A stretch of DNA of 37,226 nt from Candidatus Bathyarchaeia archaeon (GCA_038880555.1 JAVZRN010000004.1:1-37226); one strand, 5' to 3'; shown: positions 1 through 7,901, numbered from the stretch's first letter. The notes: generated from the letters alone by a model not told the origin. Translations and numbers: made by a program.

Positions 1-71
1 TGTGCTGAATATCCAAGGATAGCATAGATTATGGCTGCAGCGACCCCTAAACCTACATTTAGTCCATTCAT
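1..71 (-). CDS. Start of a small hydrophobic viral protein (partial)
   Basis: Reading leftward from an ATG at 71, 23 codons run off the window edge. The visible residues begin MNGLNVGLGVAAAII and continue with YAILGYSA, a glycine/alanine-rich hydrophobic stretch that looks like a membrane segment. A good ribosome-binding site (GAGGAGGTG, about 84-92) precedes the ATG. It lies directly downstream of the portal gene on the same strand, so it belongs to the late operon. Small membrane proteins here in head-tail viruses may be holin-like or tail-assembly factors, but nothing visible decides the function. Confidence 0.6.
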   Translation of the reverse strand, partial: MNGLNVGLGVAAAIIYAILGYSA

Positions 72-116
72 TTTTATGCTTTTTCACCTCCTCTTAGCCT
101 TTTAGAGATAAAGTGG

Positions 117-1364
117 CTAAGCTTGAGTTTCAGTTTTGGGCTGGGCTTCTTGTTCCCATAATTCCCACCCGAACTTGGCTGCGTTTTTGCGGAACTCTTC
201 TTGGCGAATCAAGCCCAACTCTGCAGCCTTAAGCATGTCAGCCATAACAACTTCGGGCACTTCTGGACTGCCCCAATTAAGGCGAACCTGAGCCTTTGCC
301 GGGTCATATCCGGCTTGGGCTAAAACAACATCAAAAATGTCTCTTTCCACTTGCCTTTTTATGTAGCGTTGTATGGGCTTTATCAGCATGTCTTGGAGGT
401 CTAGGGCTGCGTTTGCTGAGGCTTCCGTAAAGCCCGGTGTGCTGAAAAGGCGGGGTAGGGGTGTTTCACATCCAAGGTAAAACTGATTGATAATATGGTC
501 GATATAATGTTCAAAGCGGCTGCGCGGGTCTATTGTTACCGGAAAAACGTTTGCTTCCTGTTTTCCCGTGTAAAAGAGCCATGAGCCTTCTTCAGGCCTT
601 TCTTTTATGGCCTTTTCAAACTTGCGTATGGTTTCCTCGCTTGCGTTTGGCAGGTGAGCCAAAACATCCGGACCAGCATACTTCTCAAAAATTTTCGGCA
701 TAACCTTCTCCAGTTTACCCTTCATCCAAGCATAGCTGGGCCGCTTATCCGAGTTAACAGTCAAAGTGTGAAGCAGAACCTGCAATATGCCTATGCCGAA
801 GACGGACTGTCCAACACAGTTTATCCGCCAATGAATAACCGCTTCGGGCTTAAGAGATTCACTACTGTAAGAATGCTTTAGCTTGTAGGCCTCAACCTTG
901 TAGGGAACTTTCAAATCTTCTTGAATGTAGCTTCTCTCAATTTTTTCTATGGCGTCTATTGGAAGCCTATGCAGTTGTGTTAGGCGTTTAGGCGTGATTT
1001 TAAGCCAAAAATCGTTTCCACAAGCAATCAAAACACGAGCCATATCATTCAAAAGCCCATCCAAATTAACATCCTCATTAAACCTATCCACCGCTTCCTT
1101 TGCTTCCTCGGCCTTCTCATATTCCTCGTTAACGGTTGTGTAGAAGCCCATGCCCACAGTCGCAGAAGCCAAAAGGTCAACGCTTGCCTTGCATGTTGGG
1201 TCTCGCTCGTAAAGCTGCATAACATCTGCAAGCGGAATTAAAGCCGTTTCACTGAAAGTCTTAGAACTTGGGTAGGCATAGCCCGCAGCCTCACGCCTTG
1301 TAAAGGCTTCGCGTAGTCGGGTCCAGAGGCTTGGTTTTCTGCCATGTGGGTCAGGTTGGCTCAA
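117..1364 (-). CDS. Phage-type portal protein
   Basis: A 415-residue protein with the general features of HK97/SPP1-class portal proteins: a charged N-terminal region, a central alpha/beta part rich in aromatic residues, and a helical section near residues 290-350 with QFYLGCETPLPRLFSTPG followed by DLQDMLIKPIQRYIKRQVER, which resembles the portal stem and clip region. The portal is the dodecameric ring at one capsid vertex through which DNA is packaged. The start is a TTG that overlaps the upstream TGA, with GGAGG about 10 bases before it. It comes after the capsid gene in the operon, not before it as usual. Assignment is from overall pattern and context, without a search. Confidence 0.75.
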   Translation of the reverse strand: MSQPDPHGRKPSLWTRLREAFTRREAAGYAYPSSKTFSETALIPLADVMQLYERDPTCKASVDLLASATVGMGFYTTVNEEYEKAEEAKEAVDRFNEDVNLDGLLNDMARVLIACGNDFWLKITPKRLTQLHRLPIDAIEKIERSYIQEDLKVPYKVEAYKLKHSYSSESLKPEAVIHWRINCVGQSVFGIGILQVLLHTLTVNSDKRPSYAWMKGKLEKVMPKIFEKYAGPDVLAHLPNASEETIRKFEKAIKERPEEGSWLFYTGKQEANVFPVTIDPRSRFEHYIDHIINQFYLGCETPLPRLFSTPGFTEASANAALDLQDMLIKPIQRYIKRQVERDIFDVVLAQAGYDPAKAQVRLNWGSPEVPEVVMADMLKAAELGLIRQEEFRKNAAKFGWELWEQEAQPKTETQA

Positions 1365-1609
1365 CTTGAAAGAGCCTCCAGAAACCGTTTGCCCTTCTCT
1401 GTGATTTGGTAGGGAGCCGTGTGTTCTGCAGAGGCTTTTGTTATGTAGCCTTGATTTTTGAGAAAGGCGAGGATGCTGTCAAAGGTAGCTCTTGTTCCAC
1501 ACTTTATAAGCGTGTGTTTTTCAAGGTCTCTGCGTCTAAGAGAGCCAGCCTTCACAAGCTCCGCTAACATTATGCGGGCAAGGTGCAGGTCTCTTTCACG
1601 CTTTTTCAT
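1361..1609 (-). CDS. Small winged-helix DNA-binding protein in the head operon
   Basis: About 82 residues. The pattern is that of a winged helix: basic start (KKRERDLHLARIM), helix 2 with an Arg/Lys-rich recognition region (RRRDLEKHTLIKC, then RATFDSILAFLKNQGYI), and a beta-wing ending in a typical YQITEKGKRFLEAL tail. The C-terminal 'ITEKGKRFLE' is common in archaeal PadR/ArsR-like winged-helix proteins. I chose the ATG at 1609 because GAGGT lies about 9 bases upstream; a TTG at 1615 is also possible. It overlaps both the zinc-ribbon gene upstream and the portal downstream, so translation is probably coupled. Role inside a structural operon is unknown; a late-gene switch is one possibility. 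Confidence 0.65.
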   Translation of the reverse strand: MKKRERDLHLARIMLAELVKAGSLRRRDLEKHTLIKCGTRATFDSILAFLKNQGYITKASAEHTAPYQITEKGKRFLEALSS

Positions 1610-1875
1610 GTGCAAACAACCTCAACCGGCTTTTGAGTGCTATAAAATGGGGAGTCATCTGGGTGCTCGGCGGTGTTATTGCAAACCATTAGGATTTTAA
1701 AGTCGCGTGTGCCGTCCAAGCCGTAAGTGTCTGGCGTTAATTCAGGCGTGTGAAGCGTCATTTCAGCCCCGCAAAGGGGGCAATGTTTCCAGCAGTCGCA
1801 GATGGCGATGTCGCCTTTACGGTCTGAGCAATGCACTTTTCCACATTTGCTGCATTTTCCGCTATATTTTGTCAT
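1606..1875 (-). CDS. Small zinc-ribbon protein
   Basis: An 89-residue protein with many cysteines arranged as CxxC pairs: CSKCGKVHC near the N-terminus and CDCWKHCPLCG around residues 27-37, plus a later single Cys in MVCNN. This is a zinc-ribbon-like pattern, probably binding one or two zinc ions. It lies between the capsid gene and the winged-helix gene and overlaps the latter by a few bases. The family is not recognised. Small zinc proteins of this kind in archaeal viruses are usually of unknown role; nucleic-acid binding is plausible but not shown. Confidence 0.6.
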   Translation of the reverse strand: MTKYSGKCSKCGKVHCSDRKGDIAICDCWKHCPLCGAEMTLHTPELTPDTYGLDGTRDFKILMVCNNTAEHPDDSPFYSTQKPVEVVCT

Positions 1876-1893
1876 GGGCTATCCTTGGATGGC

Positions 1894-2847
1894 TTATAGT
1901 GTTGTGCTTATGTTGGTCATTTTGGCGACCGCTTTGCTGCGTAAGACGCCTAGGCCAAAGCGTGTTGTGGCTCTAACGCCATACTTGCCAGTTTTCGGGT
2001 CTTCCCAGTCTTCTACGGTTACGTCTCTGCGGAGAAGCATGACTGCTGCCACGCGGGTGTCTATGGCGTAGGCTGTTCCGTTAGGCACGAGAGTGCTTGC
2101 TAGCACTTTCATTCCTAAGACGCTTGTGATTATGCCTTGTTGGATGTTTGTTTCTTCAGAGGGCAAGTATTGGGCGTGAATGAACTTGTCATCGTTGAGT
2201 AGTTGGTGAAGTTGTGTTTCGTGTAGGACTAGGACGTTTGGTCGCCAGTTTTCGCTTCGGACAGCGTGGTGGAGTTTAAGGAGTCCAGACCAGTTTAGGG
2301 CTACGCCTCCACCGTTTATTGGTGCTCCGCCGGCCAAGTCCGAGTTTGCAATGTTTCCATAAAGCGAGAGTATTTTGTTTGTTTCCGCTTCGCCTAAGGC
2401 TCTGCCAACTTTCTCAACCATGTTGTCCATAACATTCCATGTTGCATCTTCAACAAACTCGCGGGTCCATTCTTCGCTGGCTTCAGCCAAAATGTTTGTT
2501 TGAATGTCAACCGTGCTATGTTTCTTGCCGCTTAGCCTTGTGGTTCCGCCTTCAGCATACAGGTAAGCCACTGCTTTCTCGTCGAGCGGGAACCGTTCAA
2601 GCGGCTCTGTGGTTGTGCGGACGTTGATTATGTTTCTGCCTATAAGCTCTGGATAGGCAGCCTCAACAAGTGTATCATGCATTCGCCCGATGGCGCTGAC
2701 CATGTCGCTGAACAAGCCTTCTTTAACGCCCACTTCGCAGTAGTGTTTGAAAAACGGATGGGCTGCAGCTTTTTCCTTGAGCTTTTCATAAATTTGCTTG
2801 TGTTCCGTGTCCTTCTGCATTAGGCTTTCAAAAAGTTTTGGCTTCAT
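1894..2847 (-). CDS. HK97-fold major capsid protein
   Basis: A 317-residue protein with features of HK97-fold capsid proteins: a helical N-terminal part, an extended E-loop-like strand region (DEKAVAYLYAEGGTTRL, residues about 89-105), a spine-helix region (EEWTREFVEDATWNVMDNMVEKVGRALGEAE), the P-domain pattern NVLVLHETQLHQLLND, and a C-terminal A-domain ending in an ATTRFGLGVLRSKAVAKM tract typical of capsid C-termini that describe a viral variant 'overriding' allele. Its place next to a decoration protein and one gene from the protease supports this. It would form the icosahedral shell. The start ATG follows a GTGATGA motif. Confidence rests on sequence pattern and context together. Confidence 0.82.
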   Translation of the reverse strand: MKPKLFESLMQKDTEHKQIYEKLKEKAAAHPFFKHYCEVGVKEGLFSDMVSAIGRMHDTLVEAAYPELIGRNIINVRTTTEPLERFPLDEKAVAYLYAEGGTTRLSGKKHSTVDIQTNILAEASEEWTREFVEDATWNVMDNMVEKVGRALGEAETNKILSLYGNIANSDLAGGAPINGGGVALNWSGLLKLHHAVRSENWRPNVLVLHETQLHQLLNDDKFIHAQYLPSEETNIQQGIITSVLGMKVLASTLVPNGTAYAIDTRVAAVMLLRRDVTVEDWEDPKTGKYGVRATTRFGLGVLRSKAVAKMTNISTTL

Positions 2848-2853
2848 GGCTCA

Positions 2854-3282
2854 TCACTTATCCACGTAAATGAAGATGAGGTCTCCATCAGCACTTGCGG
2901 TTTCAAGGGCTATTCCAAGCTTTCTGGCATAGTATATTGTGTATGTTGCTGAGCCTCCCTCGTTTACCGCTTGGTCAACAAGCTGTGTTACTTTTCCATT
3001 GGCTGCGCTGCAAACAGCTTTTCCCCGGTTTATAGCTCCGGCAGCCGTAACCTTAACCCTGCCTCTGATGAGCACAGGGCATGGTTGCCCTGAGCTTACG
3101 GTTTTTAGGGCTATGCCTATGGCGTCGTCTCCACCCGGGCTTGGGGAAACCTTGTCGTCCGCGCTTAAGTAGACTGGATAGCCCTTTGTTATGTTGGCTG
3201 CTGCTTCAAAAGTTTCGATTATAGCGTTTGGGTCGTCTGTTTCGCCAGCAGCCATCCAAGGTTTACCCGTCAAATCAGCCAT
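2854..3282 (-). CDS. Capsid decoration/stabilisation protein (DUF2190-like)
   Basis: A 142-residue protein rich in Gly, Ala, Val and small polar residues with alternating beta strands. The patterns TKGYPVYLSADDKVSP, GDDAIGIALKTVSSGQPCPVLIRGRV and INRGKAVCSAANGKV match the small beta-barrel proteins (DUF2190 type) that sit on HK97-type capsids and strengthen them. The gene directly precedes the capsid gene in the direction of transcription, separated by only 6 bases, which is the normal neighbourhood. The ATG start has GGTGGAG about 9 bases upstream. No transmembrane or signal segment is present. Confidence 0.72.
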   Translation of the reverse strand: MADLTGKPWMAAGETDDPNAIIETFEAAANITKGYPVYLSADDKVSPSPGGDDAIGIALKTVSSGQPCPVLIRGRVKVTAAGAINRGKAVCSAANGKVTQLVDQAVNEGGSATYTIYYARKLGIALETASADGDLIFIYVDK

Positions 3283-3313
3283 GAGCTGTCACTCCACCAT
3301 TTTTCTTTTGGTT

Positions 3314-3493
3314 TCAGCCAATTCGTCTTGGCTTACTCCCAGCCACACGAGGTGACCGTGATTCTGGTTGTGTATAACATGAAATGTGGAAATGGTTGCC
3401 TTGGGCGTCTGTAATGTAGCCTTCAACAGCGTTGTCTATGGGTTTGCCACACGCCTTGCATTTTCCAACTATAAAGCTGGGTTTCTCACTCAT
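3314..3493 (-). CDS. Small LIM-like zinc-binding protein, possibly frameshifted
   Basis: A 59-residue reading frame too short for most gene callers. It starts with ATG at 3493, just after the stop of the concanavalin-like gene. Residues 12-15 are CKAC and residues 34-39 are HFHISC, giving a C-x2-C ... H-x-H-x2-C cluster like half a LIM domain. After codon 41 the frame loses protein-like character, whereas the +1 frame continues as NHGHLVWLGVSQDELAETK and stops at 3289-3291, next to the following ribosome-binding site. One inserted base, or a +1 shift in translation, near 3370-3375 would join them into one protein of roughly 67 residues. Confidence 0.6.
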   Translation of the reverse strand: MSEKPSFIVGKCKACGKPIDNAVEGYITDAQGNHFHISCYTQPESRSPRVAGSKPRRIG

Positions 3494-3506
3494 TATTTAT
3501 TCCTCT

Positions 3507-4523
3507 TTACATGGCGTAAACACGGCTGCTAAGCCTAAAGCTGGTTTGGGCTGTTCCGCCATTTCGATATGCTACACGAACATAACGCAAGGTTATGGCA
3601 TGCTGCTGTATAGATACCACCTGCACCGTTGAGCCGTCAGGATTTGTAACCGCTTGAGTTGCTTGATTACGCACTGTAACCCATGTTGAGCCGTCTGGGC
3701 TTTCCTGAATCATTAAAGTGCCAGCTTGGTCGCTGACCGCATGGACGTTAATAAAGGCGTAATGGTCGTAGGGTGAACTGCTGCTTATCTGCGTGTCCCG
3801 AGAAGTGCCAGTAAAGGAAGCGTTAGCTCCAAGCGCAGTTGTGGAATCCGTGTAAGGCGTGGCCAAGAGACGGGCTGAAGGCACAATTATGCCTATTCTG
3901 TTGGTTCCAGCGGCGAGGGCTCCAGCATGTAATATGGGTATGCCAACGTTTGCTTGGGCTCCGCCAGAGCCTACGCCGAGCCATGTTCCAACAAGCTCCG
4001 GGTAAACAGCTACAAGGTCTATTTGGCTTGTTCCTGTGCTGAGGTTTTTGAGGCTTATGGATAACGGCTTGTTGGGTATTTTGCTTCCCTGGTATGGTCC
4101 GTAGAAGGTTCCGTTAACCCATATTACTATGGCGTCTGGTTCCCAGAGGATTACGAAAACGTTGTAGCTGGTTTCTGTGATGGAAACGGTTGTTGTTCCT
4201 TCTGTGGGGTCAACGGTGCTTTTGTAGCGTAGGTTTCCTCCGCTCCAGACAACATAATCGTTTGAGCCGTCGTCGAAGCCTATGCGCAAGTTTCCAGAAG
4301 CAGAAGCCTTTGCAACAACTATTAAAATGCCGTAGAGAAACTTCCTTTTGCTTCTAACTTCTGTGTTGGCTCCTGAAAGCGAAAGAATGCTGTTCGCTAT
4401 AGTTGGTTGCCCCGCAACTATGTCCCATTGTTCAAGGCTGTCAAAATCATCCCTAAACACGTAACGTCCAGAAATTGCAGCCTGCCCCACAGGTTCCGGG
4501 ATGTTAGCCAGCGTTTCAGCCAT
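3507..4523 (-). CDS. Concanavalin/LamG-like virion surface protein
   Basis: A 338-residue beta-rich protein. Residues about 22-175 follow the jelly-roll pattern of concanavalin/LamG lectin-like domains: FRDDFDSLEQWDI, ILSLSGANTEVRSKRK, LRIGFDDGSNDYVVW, VFVILWEPDAIVIWVNG. Residues about 230-338 form a second beta domain with DHYAFINVHAVSDQAGTLMI and RYVRVAYRNGGTAQTSFRLSSR, similar to domains in phage tail or fibre proteins. It may act on the capsid or tail surface and bind host glycans; that is inference. Its ATG overlaps the stop of the protease gene. Low sequence specificity makes a precise family name unsafe. Confidence 0.6.
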   Translation of the reverse strand: MAETLANIPEPVGQAAISGRYVFRDDFDSLEQWDIVAGQPTIANSILSLSGANTEVRSKRKFLYGILIVVAKASASGNLRIGFDDGSNDYVVWSGGNLRYKSTVDPTEGTTTVSITETSYNVFVILWEPDAIVIWVNGTFYGPYQGSKIPNKPLSISLKNLSTGTSQIDLVAVYPELVGTWLGVGSGGAQANVGIPILHAGALAAGTNRIGIIVPSARLLATPYTDSTTALGANASFTGTSRDTQISSSSPYDHYAFINVHAVSDQAGTLMIQESPDGSTWVTVRNQATQAVTNPDGSTVQVVSIQQHAITLRYVRVAYRNGGTAQTSFRLSSRVYAM

Positions 4524-5818
4524 TAGGCGGCTCTCTCCTTAAGCTTCCAAATAGCCCTGCGGAGATCTTGGCACATACGCTGCGGCCCTAAACCCCAGCT
4601 CCGTTCAACTGCAGGCGAAGGCAACACGCCTTCAAAGGTTTTGATAATTTCAGAAGCGGGTATCATTGGTTCTTTGGGCTTTTGAACAAGGCTTTCGGAA
4701 ATGTTGGCTTGGCTTTGCTTGGACTTTAATTCTGCAACTTGTTTTTCCAGTTCTTGGATTTTCGCCATTAAGGATTCTTTTGCTTTTTCGCATGGCGACT
4801 TTTCCTGTGCTTGCGTTAAGGTTTCTTCGGCTTCACTGCAAACTTCGCTTTCTATTCCGGCTTCTTTGGCGTGAGCGCACAAATGCCTTTTAGCTTCAGC
4901 CCTTTCCTCAGGCGTTAAGTCAGTCTGAGACAACCGTGCCAAAGCGTTGCGCAAATGAGGCAGGTCTAAGCTGCCATCAGCCTTGTGGTGGGGTAGATGC
5001 CTGAGCGTCCTTGGAACAGTTTTGCCCTGCTCATCCTTCGTTCCTCCCTTGCTGATGACGGCAAAAGCTGAATCTGGCAAATCGTTAATGTAGGCGGTAT
5101 CCCACTCCGCCTCCTTCACATTTTGCTCATGCTTCAAGCTTTCTAAAACTTGAATGTTGGTTTCGGGTATGCCCGGCACAGCTACAAGACTTAACTCGGC
5201 ATTGTGCAAGCCATGAGGCACTTTGCCGTCTAAAATATCTAACGTTTCATAGTCTGCGCCTACGCTTACATGCTGTATTAAGCCTTTACGGATTTTCTCG
5301 GCTGTTTCATCATCGTAAATTTCAGCCTCATACCATAAGCGTTGCCCATCCCACTCAGTTTTTGTGACTTTGCCCACAGCGTTTGGAACAGCAACATGCT
5401 CAATGTAAACTGGCGCGGAAACAAGTTTCTGGGCGAAGTTTTGCAGTTCTTCAGGCGTGTAAATGTTAAAGTTTCTGCTCATGCCCGCAGTCATGGCTAT
5501 GCCTTTAATGCGTAGGGGCTTGTCAACAATTTTCTCCAAAACCTTGAAAGGCAGAATAGCGCTAACATGCTCTTTCACTGTGGCTTCACGGTGCTTCTCA
5601 AACCAAGCCTTAGCCTTCTCAACATTCCAGCTCTTGGCCTTGTCAAAAAGGTAGCTCTGCACTGTTGTTTTGTTTTCGCCCTTAAGCTTACCTATAACGG
5701 CTTTAATGCCCTCATCCTCGCTTAACGTTATAGTGCGAAAACTGTTCTGCTCAAAATCTTCTGGGTCACGGTGTCCAGAACGAATGTATTGGTCAGTTTC
5801 TTCCCAAGGCAGAGCCAA
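4523..5818 (-). CDS. Prohead protease fused to scaffold, with XkdF-like and DUF6582-like domains
   Basis: A 431-residue multidomain protein. Residues 1-78 (LPWEETDQYIRSGHRDPEDF, then GIKAVIGKLKG, then KAKAWFEKHRE) resemble the start of XkdF-type phage proteins. Residues 85-225 resemble a herpes/HK97-type capsid maturation protease with a candidate His at 141 (YIEHVAVP) and Ser at 185 (QHVSVGADY), then HNAELSLVAVPGIPETN. Residues 246-322 match the DUF6582 pattern (LRHLPHHKADGSLDLPHLRNAL). Residues about 340-370 form a coiled coil (MAKIQELEKQVAELKSK), the likely scaffold. It would cleave itself and capsid subunits during maturation. Start is TTG; a TATA-like run lies about 30 bases upstream, so the transcript leader is short. 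First gene of the late operon. Confidence 0.75.
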   Translation of the reverse strand: MALPWEETDQYIRSGHRDPEDFEQNSFRTITLSEDEGIKAVIGKLKGENKTTVQSYLFDKAKSWNVEKAKAWFEKHREATVKEHVSAILPFKVLEKIVDKPLRIKGIAMTAGMSRNFNIYTPEELQNFAQKLVSAPVYIEHVAVPNAVGKVTKTEWDGQRLWYEAEIYDDETAEKIRKGLIQHVSVGADYETLDILDGKVPHGLHNAELSLVAVPGIPETNIQVLESLKHEQNVKEAEWDTAYINDLPDSAFAVISKGGTKDEQGKTVPRTLRHLPHHKADGSLDLPHLRNALARLSQTDLTPEERAEAKRHLCAHAKEAGIESEVCSEAEETLTQAQEKSPCEKAKESLMAKIQELEKQVAELKSKQSQANISESLVQKPKEPMIPASEIIKTFEGVLPSPAVERSWGLGPQRMCQDLRRAIWKLKERAA

Positions 5819-5843
5819 AACCCGCCTCTCGCCTGCTCTGCCC

Positions 5844-5880
5844 TATAAAAATATATGCTTCAAAACATAAATTGAATTAT
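5844..5880. promoter_or_regulatory. Divergent promoter between head operon and RHH gene
   Basis: The 81 bases between the leftward protease gene and the rightward RHH gene are A/T-rich. The run CTATAAAAATATATG at 5843-5857 is centred about 32 bases from the protease start and fits an archaeal TATA box for a near-leaderless late transcript. A second A/T run (AATTGAATTATAC, about 5867-5879) lies about 25 bases before the RHH GTG. The RHH protein could therefore act on the late promoter. Confidence 0.5.
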
Positions 5881-5899
5881 ACAACAGGATGGTCAAAAA

Positions 5900-6064
5900 G
5901 TGGCAAGAAAACATATTGTAAGGGTTGTTTTAAGCCCACAACAAAAAGAACTGCTCGACAGAATATGTGAAAAGCTGGGACAGAGCGAAAGCGAAACCCT
6001 ACGCATAGCATTCCTACAATACGCAGAAAAACTAAGCCTAATAACGGAAAGAGTCCATAGTTGA
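5900..6064 (+). CDS. Short RHH (CopG/Arc-like) transcription regulator
   Basis: A 54-residue protein starting with GTG at 5900 and stopping at 6064. The sequence ARKHIVRVVLSPQQKELLDR gives a beta strand followed by helix A, and LGQSESETLRIAFLQYAEKL gives the turn and helix B of a ribbon-helix-helix fold. An SD-like GGATGGT lies about 9 bases upstream. It is divergent from the head operon and is the only rightward gene in this part of the provirus, suggesting control of late genes or its own expression. A leftward open frame covering the same bases has no protein-like features. Confidence 0.7.
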   Translation: MARKHIVRVVLSPQQKELLDRICEKLGQSESETLRIAFLQYAEKLSLITERVHS

Positions 6065-6111
6065 ATGCTCTCTATCAGAAGAACAAAAGTATACACATAT
6101 ACTATTTACTT

Positions 6112-7071
6112 TTAGAAACTGTTAAGATCTAAATTCCTAATTTTATAAACTTCAATGTTAGTTTTGAATAAATTTAGAAGAAAAGTTACTTCTTCAGTTT
6201 TACGGAGGTAATGCTTGCTCTTTTTCAGTAATGCCTTATAGCCTGCAAGTGTTTGATAACATGCCTTTAAAGCTTCTGGAAGCAAAGGAATAGCAATTGC
6301 GGAAAAATTCGTGTTTGCCAACCAAAGTAGAAAACTTAAGGCCAATTTTGATAAAATAGAATAACTAGAGACTTGAAGGTCTATTTTGTAAGCGTTTCGT
6401 ATAGCTTGTTCATACTCATAAAAAATCATGCCTCTTTTCGCTAAGTAATTAGCCATATCAATACAGATGGACTTGTATTCAATCAGAATTTTATTCAATT
6501 CCTCGATTTTTTCGCAAGTGCACCTATCCCAGATAGCTTTTTCAATATCCATTAACTTCGCCATAATTTCTAAATTTTTTAAGATCAGCGAGCAATTCTG
6601 AATGACATCAGAATCTAATTTCTTCAAAATTTCATTATAGGCCTTTTTTGCTGGATCGTCATTTTTATACAAATTACTTTCATATCTCTTCTTGCAATTA
6701 TCCAGACAAAGCTGCAATGCCTTTTTCAAGTTCATGAAAAACCTCTCCTTAAATGGAATGTATTTTATTAAAGGGCGTAGGTATAAGTGACGCCAAACAA
6801 AAAAGTCACGGACTGCTCTTTGACAGAATTTTTGATCTTTGACGACCTCAGCGTTCTCATCGATGATTAAAAAGCCTTCGACCTTAAAATTCCTTGGAGG
6901 AAAGAAACTTTTTGCATATATTGCTATAAAAAATGTTTTATTACCACAATTATATGGCCAAAGTTCAAATTTTTCCCCATATTTCTGCTTACTAACCGCA
7001 ACATTCCATACTTTATGTTTTCTGAGTTCTAAAGTAACAAAAGGCTTTAACTCAGACAAATTGCAGCCCAC
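6112..7071 (-). CDS. Unknown 319-aa protein in A/T-rich cargo
   Basis: The family is not recognised. The N-terminal third is beta-rich and aromatic (KHKVWNVAVSKQKYGEKFELW, YNCGNKTFFIAIYAKSFF, KVEGFLIIDENAEVV), and the rest is mostly helical, with a possible buried or membrane-associated stretch (KLALSFLLWLANTNFSAIAIPLLPEAL) near residues 245-270 and a Cys-containing CTCEK at about 183. Start is GTG at 7071. It is flanked by an RHH gene and a toxin module, and its A/T content is higher than that of the viral structural genes, so it is likely accessory cargo. A defence or superinfection role is possible but unsupported by any visible motif. Confidence 0.6.
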   Translation of the reverse strand: MGCNLSELKPFVTLELRKHKVWNVAVSKQKYGEKFELWPYNCGNKTFFIAIYAKSFFPPRNFKVEGFLIIDENAEVVKDQKFCQRAVRDFFVWRHLYLRPLIKYIPFKERFFMNLKKALQLCLDNCKKRYESNLYKNDDPAKKAYNEILKKLDSDVIQNCSLILKNLEIMAKLMDIEKAIWDRCTCEKIEELNKILIEYKSICIDMANYLAKRGMIFYEYEQAIRNAYKIDLQVSSYSILSKLALSFLLWLANTNFSAIAIPLLPEALKACYQTLAGYKALLKKSKHYLRKTEEVTFLLNLFKTNIEVYKIRNLDLNSF

Positions 7072-7180
7072 CTACTACATCTGCTGATATTATGAGAAAA
7101 AGTTAAGCATTATAAATAATATCTCGAGCACATAATTTATAATAATAAATTTAGTTTTAACAGAAAAATTATCGGTGAAT

Positions 7181-7570
7181 TTATTTTTTCTTAATGTGAT
7201 TTTGCAACCAGTTCGTAACTTCATCAAAATTCATACTGCATTTGGCAATGTTCAGTAAAAGATTGACTGCTTCAGATATCTCCGCTTTAAGCTCAAAACC
7301 GTTTAAATCGAGAAACGTAGAGGTCGCACTATAGGCTGTTCTTTTGTTACCGTCCACAAATGGGTGAAGTTTATTAATTTCATAAAGTAATGAAGCAGCT
7401 TTCTGATAAATGGTTGAGCAAGGCTCGTATCCAAACTCGTTACGCTGTGGAGACTCTACGCATAGTTTGAGATTCCCAATGAATAAAATACCAGCTTCGC
7501 CACCTGTGTTTTTTAAAATTTCGTTATGAATCTCTAATATTTCTTCAAAGGTCAAGTAGCGTATGACCAT
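7181..7570 (-). CDS. doc: Doc/Fic-family toxin
   Basis: A 129-residue protein of the usual Doc length. The Fic motif is intact: H69-P-F-V-D73-G-N-K-R77 (HPFVDGNKRTAY), which matches HxFx(D/E)GNxR. Known family members transfer AMP or phosphate to target proteins; Doc itself phosphorylates elongation factor Tu. The N-terminal YLTFEEILEIHNEIL is also typical of Doc ('death on curing') proteins. The gene starts 3 bases after the stop of the upstream partner gene, the expected antitoxin-toxin order. Which modification this one carries out cannot be read from sequence. Likely a stability or anti-phage module of the provirus. Confidence 0.85.
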   Translation of the reverse strand: MVIRYLTFEEILEIHNEILKNTGGEAGILFIGNLKLCVESPQRNEFGYEPCSTIYQKAASLLYEINKLHPFVDGNKRTAYSATSTFLDLNGFELKAEISEAVNLLLNIAKCSMNFDEVTNWLQNHIKKK

Positions 7571-7573
7571 AAT

Positions 7574-7825
7574 TTAATATTTTGACAGTTCTTTCAAAAT
7601 ATTTATGTCTCTTGCTATAGTTCGTTTTAGAGCTTCTTTAAATTTTTGCCTTTCAATTTCTAATTTCAATGTAGGTAGTTTCAATATTATATTAACAATT
7701 CTCTCATCCCTTGAAGTAGCATTTTCATACGCATTTCTAATTCCATCCGTAACATCTACAATTTGCATGGCTGAGGTTAACCCTGACGTGCTTCTTGTCG
7801 GATCTTCGTGAATTTTAAAAGCCAT
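7574..7825 (-). CDS. Putative antitoxin partner of the Doc toxin
   Basis: About 83 residues from the ATG at 7825, chosen because GGAGAGG lies 9 bases upstream; a longer frame to 7870 has no such site. Sequence: an N-terminal DPTRSTSGLTSAMQIVDVTDGIRNAYENAT segment, then a helical C-terminus (KLEIERQKFKEALKRTIARDINILKELSKY). It does not look like the usual AbrB-like Phd/Doc partner or an RHH protein. Gene order and tight spacing suggest it neutralises the following toxin. The family is not recognised, so the antitoxin call is inference from position. Confidence 0.55.
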   Translation of the reverse strand: MAFKIHEDPTRSTSGLTSAMQIVDVTDGIRNAYENATSRDERIVNIILKLPTLKLEIERQKFKEALKRTIARDINILKELSKY

Positions 7826-7901
7826 TTTCTTGTTCCTCTCCGTCCATATATAACATGAAGTAGATTTCATTTATTTAGTTTACGAATTTCTCTTATCCTT
7901 T

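Noticed and set aside
5893-6096. Reverse-strand open frame opposite the RHH gene at 5900
   Set aside because: The forward frame gives a clear RHH pattern with a ribosome-binding site; the reverse one is an antisense shadow.
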